The position numbers and the translations under genes are program-made. This document shows positions 57,349 through 64,000 of a DNA stretch of 64,000 nucleotides, piece after piece. The DNA lies in assembly GCA_964016875.1 (NCBI GenBank), contig OZ024718.1, positions 43,067,906 through 43,131,905 on the forward strand. Direction: 5' to 3'. The stretch is from Fallopia convolvulus (Eukaryota > Streptophyta > Magnoliopsida > Caryophyllales > Polygonaceae). The notes beneath the pieces are model-generated. The model worked only from the letters and a program-made list of their open reading frames with translations. It was not told where the DNA came from and did no database searches. How positions within the stretch are numbered: the first letter of the stretch is position 1; each line of letters begins with the position of its first letter.

Positions 57349-59997
57349 AAAAAACCTTGTTGATTAAAAGCAAAACAAGTCATAAAAAATATTTCAACTT
57401 GGAAAATTTGGTTTGACAAGAACCCCAACGACATAGAGAATTGAAACATAAAAGCGAAACAAGAGCAAAGATTATATAAAAGAAAGTTAAAAGAAGAGTA
57501 GCAGCACAACTCAACCTAATGAATTGAACAAGATTCAAGAAATTAAGGTTAAACCAAAGAGAAAACTTAAGAATATACAAAAGCAGCATACATACATAGT
57601 AATCAAAAACCCGAAAGAGGACCAAGCTTTGATAATTTTAACGGAGAAATTAAAAATAAAACATTCCGAATAATACATAAGGGAACTAAAATTAGACCAA
57701 TATTACAAATACAAGCGGATAACAAAAAGTACTGTATTGGAAATCAGAGAAGACTTGAAGACATAAAATTGCAGCCTGCTCAAGACCAGGAAGGAGTCCA
57801 AAGAACCATAAAGAAACCTAACAGACGTGTTAATTAGAAAAGAAATAAGCATGTTATAAAAATAAATTGAATAGTAGCTTAAGCATACAAGTGTTAGAGA
57901 AGGAGGAAGACAATTAAAGCACAAAATGAGGTTTATTAAGGGATAGCTTAAAAGATAAATTTTAACAATAACAGAGAGATCATAACAAGTTGAGTAACAT
58001 AAACTGTATCTTAATATTTCACAAACCAAGCATACATAACTGGAATACTTGATAATCTTACACACAAGGGCATTACCAAAATCAAAAGAGGCTAAGACAA
58101 GGAAGCCACTGCCCATACACACATCAAAAGATAAGATTGACAACAACTGAAATGAGGACATTATCATTATATTAAAAACTACATAACTACAACCATATAA
58201 AGACAAAATTAGAAGATATGTTTGAAAAAGTCTTGTAAACAATAATTTCCAATTTTGGTCAGCATTTAGGTTTTGAGTGTAAACATGTAATATCATTGCA
58301 ATTCTCAGAAGATGTTCATAAAAAAGATGATGCATCCAATTTTCTTCATAGAATGTAGAGGATTCCTCAGAAAGAAGGAGAGGCCACGCTACAACTATAT
58401 CAAGCAGATACAGGAGCCAAAGGCAAACACCAACTAGTTGGGGAATGAGCTTACTACTAAAAGGGTTCAAACAAGTCTTATGTAGTGAAGGCAACAACTC
58501 CTCAACCACTACAGAAATAAAAACCAGCCATAAAAGTGGGAGCACTAGCTACCAATTCACTACAAAGAATGAACCATTAGCAAGCACACAAGCTATCACA
58601 GAAAAGGTAAAGAAGATAAGAAAATCACATATCACCCTGGAGCAAAAAAGGAATAATGAGAAACCAGAAATAAACAAGGATCTGAACCAGAATAATTCTA
58701 GCATTTTCATTAAGAAAATACAAGAAGATATTTCACATACAACAATAACCAAGCATTGCACATACCAACACTCTTGCAACAGCTCAGAAAGCCAGAATTA
58801 GGCAGAAGATTCAAGGATACAGAAGCTTGGAAAGATTTCACCTGAATGCAACGAACCTATCTCCTTTAACCAAACAGACCGAGGAAATATATAACATCTC
58901 ACCCATATCAAGAGAATATGGTTGAAGATGAATGGAGAAAATGATTCAATCTGCAACAAACTCACACAAAAGAACTTTGTAAGTGTACAAGGGCAATCGA
59001 ATCTAGCAATTTTTACCTTAGTTAGAAGGAGAACATGAATCAAATTAACGATTAGCGCAGATTTGTTATGAATTGGGAGGTAAAGGTTCAATAAAGTTTC
59101 AGCAGGATAGTGTTCATTCTCTAAAAGCAACAGTTTAGACAGATTCTCAATCTTGCTGGACAAAAAATCCACACAAGAGAGAAGAAGTCCACACCGAAGC
59201 AGGCAGAGAAAAGTTTGGAACAAAAGAAACAACAACAAAACAAGAATAATTAGGAGACAAGGAGAAACATTCACATAACCTGATAATACTGACATCCAAC
59301 AGCAAGAAGAAGGGAGAGACAAAATCTTTCCCTTCAACAGAAGCCCAAGAACCGCACTCCTCATGGCCACAAATCCCTCAAATAAAGAGAGATCCTTCGC
59401 ATAAAGCCCCAAATACCAACAACTAAGGTCGAAGAACTTATATGAACTAGATGATCTTCAAAGACATCCCCAGGCAACTGAACCAGATCAGCCACAAGCG
59501 AACAGAAGAAACTCCAACAGAACAAACTAATCTGATAGATCGAAGAACGAAGAATCCAAATCCAGGAGCAGATCCAGCAAGGATCAAAATGAAGAAGGAG
59601 GTTGGGGAAAAGGTCATATTATCGGCATTGGAACCGACAAGGGGTAAAGGGTTTCAAGGCAGTCTCAGATCCAAAGCAAAGATCAAACGAACCAAGAAAC
59701 CCTAAGATTTCAAAAAAGAGGGAAAGAGCATAAACAAGCACAAGACTGATCTGAGGAGGCAAAGCCAAAATCGAGGCATGGCACACAAAGAGGAAAGCAG
59801 GTTTACATAAGGGAAAGGCGAAGAACAAACGAAGAATCGAAGAGGCTAGGGGAAAGAGCACCCCAAAAGGGGCATTAGGGCCGGCTACAAGGAAAAGGAA
59901 GAAAAACGACATCGCGTGAAGGCGCGTACTCTTTCTCAGTTAGTACAGCAGAACCGGTTACCAGTTGAACGACAAATATAACCATCCACCTCATCAT
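57349..59997 (-). other. LINE 5' region without recognisable ORF1
   Basis: On the element strand it is T-rich; its longest frames (57703-58545, 58798-59412) are leucine/phenylalanine-rich and look like base-composition artefacts. No zinc knuckle or gag-like motif was found. The first 300 bases at the 5' end (59619-59940) are GC-richer and contain tcttagggtttcttgg, like a plant 5' UTR. Confidence 0.6.
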
Positions 59998-60056
59998 AAT
60001 CTCAATAAAAGTTGAATTTGCATTATTGACCCTAAAAATGTTGTCAATAAAAAAAA

Positions 60057-60849
60057 GGCCGAATAACCGAAAACCACCCTTATAAAAGCCATATTGCTCT
60101 AAACCACCCTTTTAATATCAATTTACCGAAAACCACCCTCATAAGGTCTTCCGTTAACAAATGACCACCCGTCCCCAGCTCCCGTAAAAAAAATCCGTCT
60201 AAAGTATGAAATTACAAATCCACCCTTTATTTTTCATTATATTATATTATTATAAATATACCTAATAAATTAAAACTAATTATTGCACAAAAAAGACAGC
60301 CTCGACGTCTACCAAGCAAAATTCCAACACGATTTAACCCTTTCTTTGAACTCAAATGACTTCATCGCCACCAGTGACCTTGCCGGGGACAACATTAATG
60401 AATTCGGATCTTGAACTTCGACCACCAAAATCACAGGCTCACTTTTCTCCAATCCAGATTTGGCTTGCCTTTGTGCAGTTTGGGTTGCTACTGGTTCGCC
60501 GTCAACTCCCTCCGTTCCTAAATCTCGCCTTTGTTTAGGGTTAATCGCACCAATCATCGAATTTTTGGGTTTGATCTTGAGATTCATTTTCTTTGAACTC
60601 GAATTTTAGGGTTTGATCTTGAGATTCATTTTTTTGCCCCATTTCCTTTTTTTGTACTTTTATTTCACATTAAAAAATTAATAATGGGGCATGTGCATAC
60701 AATACTAACGGTTTTTTTGACGGGAGTTGGGGGCGGGTGGTCATTTATTAACGGAAGCCCTTATTAGGGTGGTTTTCGATAAATTGATATTAAAAGGGTG
60801 GTTTAGAGCAATATGACATATTATAAGGGTGGTTTTCGGTCGTTCGGCC
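60057..60849. mobile_element. Mutator-like element with 143 bp TIRs
   Basis: 793 bp, starting ggccgaa. The inverted repeats (60057-60200, 60706-60849) are about 90% alike, with two or three internal copies of the word ccgaaaaccaccctt. The 9 bp target duplication taaaaaaaa lies at 60048-60056 and 60850-60858. The 500 bp interior has no transposase; it contains two copies of gggtttgatcttgagattca (60567-60635) and a GC-richer stretch that could be a captured host piece. Confidence 0.9.
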
Positions 60850-60906
60850 TAAAAAAAATCCTTATTTAGATTAGATGGCAAAGGGAGTCTTTTAGAGCAT
60901 TGTTAA

Positions 60907-61084
60907 GGGTCCGGCTAATGTGTGCCCATGGGCACACAATAAGAGTACTAACTTTGGAAATTATTTCCAAACTATTCACTAAATTAGAATTAATAAACCT
61001 ATTTAAAAAAAAATTAAAATTAACAAACAATATCCAAATTTGCCAAGATTAGTATTCTTTTTATGTGCCCATGAAAATCCGTTG
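60907..61084. mobile_element. possible small MITE
   Basis: Imperfect inverted ends: atgggcacacaataagagta on the left, and atgggcacataaaaagaata read from the right. An extra tgtgccc on the left makes a local palindrome, tgtgcccatgggcaca. Target duplication not resolved. Confidence 0.5.
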
Positions 61085-61296
61085 TTATAAAAACTTGTGT
61101 AATTATCAATTTATTTTATATTAAAAAAAGTAACTTACACATTATTTTTTTATTTCCAAATTACAACTGATTTTAAAACTATCTTAATTCAATTAAAAAA
61201 ATCAAAGAAAAGGTGCAGGTGTCATCGAGAGAAGATGAACACCATCATCATCCCCCAAATATGCTTCTCCTCATTAGTCCCTCCAAGAGAGGTTGT

Positions 61297-62284
61297 TGTT
61301 GGATCGTATTCGTTAGCAAAGAATTAGGAATAGTGGTTAAGATGTTCCCAAGGCAGCGGAAAAAACAAAACGCAAGTAAACAAAACAATATTAAGTGGAA
61401 TCAGTTCCTTATAGAGGAACCCCACAATATTGTACCAAAAAAAAGAGGAACCCTACAATAACCGACTAGTTGTGCAGGTAAACCTCTACCTCCCCTGAAG
61501 GACTTTGGATGACCTTCTTCTTTTATTTATTGTTCCCTTAGCTACAATAGGTAAGGTTCAAACGTCTGTGTTCCTAGAACTCTCCGAACTCTACAAACAC
61601 TAATGAACCTTCTCAACCTAAGTACTAAGACAACAACTAAACTAAAATAGGAAACTCAAATCTTACCCTTCATTCTTCACTACTCAGTTCCGTTGCTCTT
61701 GGGAACTCTTTCTTTATCGTCGCCGAGATCACACACCCACCGTCGGTGACTTCTCTGGGTTCTTCTTCTTTCTGTCTTGGCTCTCTCTAGGGTTTGCTTG
61801 ATGCTTTGTGAGAAGTGAGTTGCAAAGTCACTATTCATTCGTATATATAAGCATCTTCATCTTTGGAGCCTAATCCTTATCTCTTTGAGCATTTGTCCAA
61901 AATGCCCTTGCCTTGCTCTCCAAGGCTTTGTACTTTCTTCACATGTGACTCCATTTGAATTTCATGAACTCTTGGAGATCATCGGGCCATTGGATCAATC
62001 GGTTGAATCTGAGGAACAAACTACGCCTCTGTTTTGCCTGGAACAGTTCTCCGCGTTTCACGTTGAGTTATCTCAATTCTGTCTTGGGAGTTCCCTTGAG
62101 TAGGGAACTTGCAACACCTAAGTTCCCTTGACGGGAACGTTTGCATAGGGCTTTGTGGTTCTAGTTTGAGTTGTTTTTCCCTTAAAATACTTGAACATAG
62201 TACATTAGTTCCGTAATGATGTTTGTCATTATCACAACTAGAGAATTTTATCGTTGTTCCAGTGTTTTAGAACATAAGTCAATA
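61297..62284 (-). repeat. LTR of element C
   Basis: It aligns along its whole length with the LTRs of element B but is more diverged than they are from each other. It has a TATA-like tatatata word at about 61844. Confidence 0.85.
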
Positions 62285-62620
62285 ATTTCCCCCTTTTGAT
62301 GATGACAAACCTATTTCAAAAAGACAAGTATTTCAATGCATGTGAAGACCAAAAGACAGTGTCAATGTTCCCTAAGAGTTTCTAATGTAGTTCGTGACAC
62401 GATAATTTTTACAAGGAGTTCCACTTCCATAGTCATAGTATTTCCTCCTTAGCATTTTTGAGCAAACAAATCCCCCTTAGCAAGAGTATTTCTGAGATAA
62501 CTTAAACAATACTACTCATAGAATTATACTTCTCCCTTTTGGCATCATCAAAAAGGAAATGCACGAAATAAGAAAAACAATAAGAACATTGTTTTGGACG
62601 AAAAATAACCAAATATTCTC
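61297..62620 (-). mobile_element. copia element C, 3' end only
   Basis: A 988 bp LTR (61297-62284, starting tgttggatcg), a purine tract on the minus strand (62285-62298) and about 320 bp of 3' untranslated region, all matching element B in order. Similarity fades near 62600-62640, where a + strand LINE-like sequence begins. The rest of the element is missing or displaced. It shares the GTTCCC/GGGAAC motif: pairs at 62090/62103 and 62122/62133. Confidence 0.85.
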
Positions 62621-63138
62621 ACGTCCTAAATTGGGGTTACAATCAAAAGATCAGGAGATGGTGATGAATCGTAATAATTGAATTATGACAAATTGAGATT
62701 TTGAGTCTCTCGGATGTTTAGTTCAAAAGCTCTCTTTTTACAAGTGTGGAATAGATGGTTACAATGGTGTCTCTTATTTTTCTTTAAACCTATTGATTCT
62801 GGCCGTTATCCTTGTTCTTCCACGTTTCCCATGTTCGTTGATGCATATCTCAGCTGTTAGCCATATCCCACGTTCGGCGATCTCCGGTTTCCTCCTTTCT
62901 TCCCCGCCATTACTTCGGCGAGGGTGCTCCTCACGAGCCCCTCGCTCAACGTCCTCGCCTAGTATCCTCACGAGCCGGCGCTGGATTGGAGCCTAAGCGT
63001 CGTCCCTGCACTCGCCTAGTTTCGCTCGCACCTCCCCTCGGAAACCCTAGTTTGCGCCGCCAAGGTTTACTTGCCTCTGGTTGCGTCGTTTTCTTCTTCT
63101 CCTTCCTTGCCATGGTGGCTTGTTCTTCTTGAGTCACT
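62621..63138 (+). other. LINE-like 5' UTR
   Basis: From about 62790 the sequence turns GC-rich and pyrimidine-rich (cgatctccggtttcctcc..., gaaaccctagtttgcgccgcc), like a plant 5' leader running into the ATG at 63139. The left limit of the element is not defined. Confidence 0.45.
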
Positions 63139-64000
63139 ATGGGCAAGAAAAAGCGGAACTTGATTTCACCCTCCCTAAAATCCAATAAGAAGTTTGACGA
63201 CCCCAAGGTGATAGATGCTTTTGCTGGTTTAGATGACCTTATGGAGGCCTCCATGGCCAAGCATCTCTAGAAAAAATGGAACCAAAGGTCCGCTCCCCTT
63301 GGGCCTACCCTCCTGAAATCTCCTTCAAATTCCACCGTTGGAGACATCCTTGAGTTTTCCTTAGCCAAACAATATGAGGATGGTTTCTTAGGAGGTGAAG
63401 GTGATGATGACGAGGTCGCTGTCCATGGCCGTTATGATCTCTCGGATGATGATTCGGAAGATCCTGATTTTCCGGGTTTGCACAGCCTCGCCAAAGGCTC
63501 ATTGCTGACCATGGCTCGTCCCACCGTGCCGGAAAACCCTAGCCCGCACCCATCGCTGACTAGATCCCAACCCATCGTGCCATGTCTCGCCGCCGGTGAT
63601 CCTTCGCAGCGTACCATCAATGGCACTATCGAACCAGCAGAAACTGAAGAGTTGGTCAGACCCGTGGCCGACACCAATGTAATCGAGGAGTCACACCTGT
63701 CCCGAATGCATGCGCACGCCCCTGCAGCCATCAATGCTTCACTGCGTCCCGAGGATGACAGTCCAAGGGTCGCGACTGATGGGGACGCGCTTGGGAGATC
63801 CCTCCCTGCCCCAACGCCTGACTCCGACACTCGCCCTGGCACAGCCTTGGCACATGCTGATGCGATCAATACTCCAAAGTCCCCGATCAATGCCCCAATG
63901 TTGGCCTCGGACTCTAGCCATGGCACAACCCTTCCACCTGCTAGTGTGATCAATGCCCCAAAGGCCCCGAATGCTGCGATGCTCGAAACCTGCCCTGGCA
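63139..64000 (+). pseudogene. ORF1 start of a LINE-like element, runs off the window
   Basis: The ATG at 63139 gives MGKKKRNLISPSLKSNKKFD, then VIDAFAGLDDLMEASMAKHL and an in-frame TAG at 63268-63270. The same frame stays open to the window end. The N-terminus (MGKKK..., ...GLDDLMEASMAK) resembles ORF1 of plant LINEs as I know them. An acidic stretch (GGEGDDDEVAVHGRYDLSDDD) follows, then a Pro/Ala/Thr-rich region with two or three imperfect repeats of about 30 residues (PGTALAHADAINTPKSP, HGTTLPPASVINAPKAP). The expected DUF4283/zinc-knuckle part would lie beyond the edge. The call rests mainly on the N-terminus and leader. Confidence 0.55.

Larger units (their letters stand above)
53134..59997 (-). 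mobile_element. full-length L1-like LINE
   Basis: 6.9 kb non-LTR retrotransposon on the minus strand. A 16 bp target duplication aatctcaataaaagtt lies at 53120-53135 and 59998-60013. A poly(A) tail (13 T on the + strand, 53134-53146) touches the left copy; the two overlap by two T, as is usual for target-primed insertion. The coding part (endonuclease, RT, RNase H) fills 53205-57348. The 2.6 kb 5' part holds no recognisable ORF1. Confidence 0.92.

Noticed and set aside
57703..59412. Long hydrophobic minus-strand frames (280 and 204 codons) resembling membrane proteins
   Set aside because: They lie in the T-rich 5' part of a LINE; Leu/Phe/Ser richness follows from base composition and no family motif is present.

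Overview
The window is nuclear DNA from a flowering plant, probably a eudicot. It has intron-split genes with GT-AG junctions, long AT-rich spacers, and LTR retrotransposons of plant-only lineages (Sirevirus-type Ty1/copia and Athila-like Ty3/gypsy). It also holds plant LINEs with a C-terminal RNase H, Mutator-like and Harbinger-like elements, and a TRIM. No rRNA, tRNA, CRISPR array or bacterial-style operon was seen. Species cannot be told from the window.

Only two ordinary host genes were found. One is a divergent alpha-SNAP (+ strand, nine exons, 29825-32320), a membrane-fusion adaptor whose conserved acidic C-terminal tail is out of frame. The other is a LOG cytokinin-activating phosphoribohydrolase (- strand, seven exons, 44860-47609), which looks intact. 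A 10.6 kb copia element separates them.

Layout: 1-2743 is a decayed gypsy gag-protease (-), followed to about 4520 by its leader and LTR-like promoter. 4521-6322 is AT-rich spacer. 6323-23652 is Sirevirus-like copia element A (-), with a complete 7.3 kb gypsy element (10728-18051, +) inserted between its RT and RNase H. 24020-24640 is a TRIM. 24641-27632 is a + strand copia fragment split by a Mutator-like insertion (24992-26571). A MITE (27843-28129) and a conserved plant pseudogene (28694-29245) precede alpha-SNAP, which has a small MITE just past its stop. 33062-43650 is Sirevirus-like element B (-). After LOG come a LINE RNase H remnant, a gypsy integrase remnant, a hAT-like element and a MITE. 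53134-59997 is a full-length LINE with a 16 bp target duplication. 60057-60849 is a Mutator-like element with a 9 bp duplication. 61297 to about 62620 is the 3' end of element C (same family as B). From about 62621 a + strand LINE-like 5' region and ORF1 run off the right edge.

The signal least explained by ordinary annotation is a set of short, element-specific dispersed motifs. Element A is full of the 9 bp palindrome GTC-NNN-GAC (mostly GTCGGCGAC/GTCGCCGAC and GTCACTGAC/GTCAGTGAC). Element B, and its relative C, are instead full of GTTCCC/GGGAAC. The nested gypsy repeats a GGCGGC-spacer-GCCGCC hairpin in its LTRs and gag tail. The motifs lie in LTRs, coding regions and UTRs. Both A and B also carry an extra third ORF of the plant transposon-protein kind. 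One possible reading is an element-specific recognition system; this is inference.
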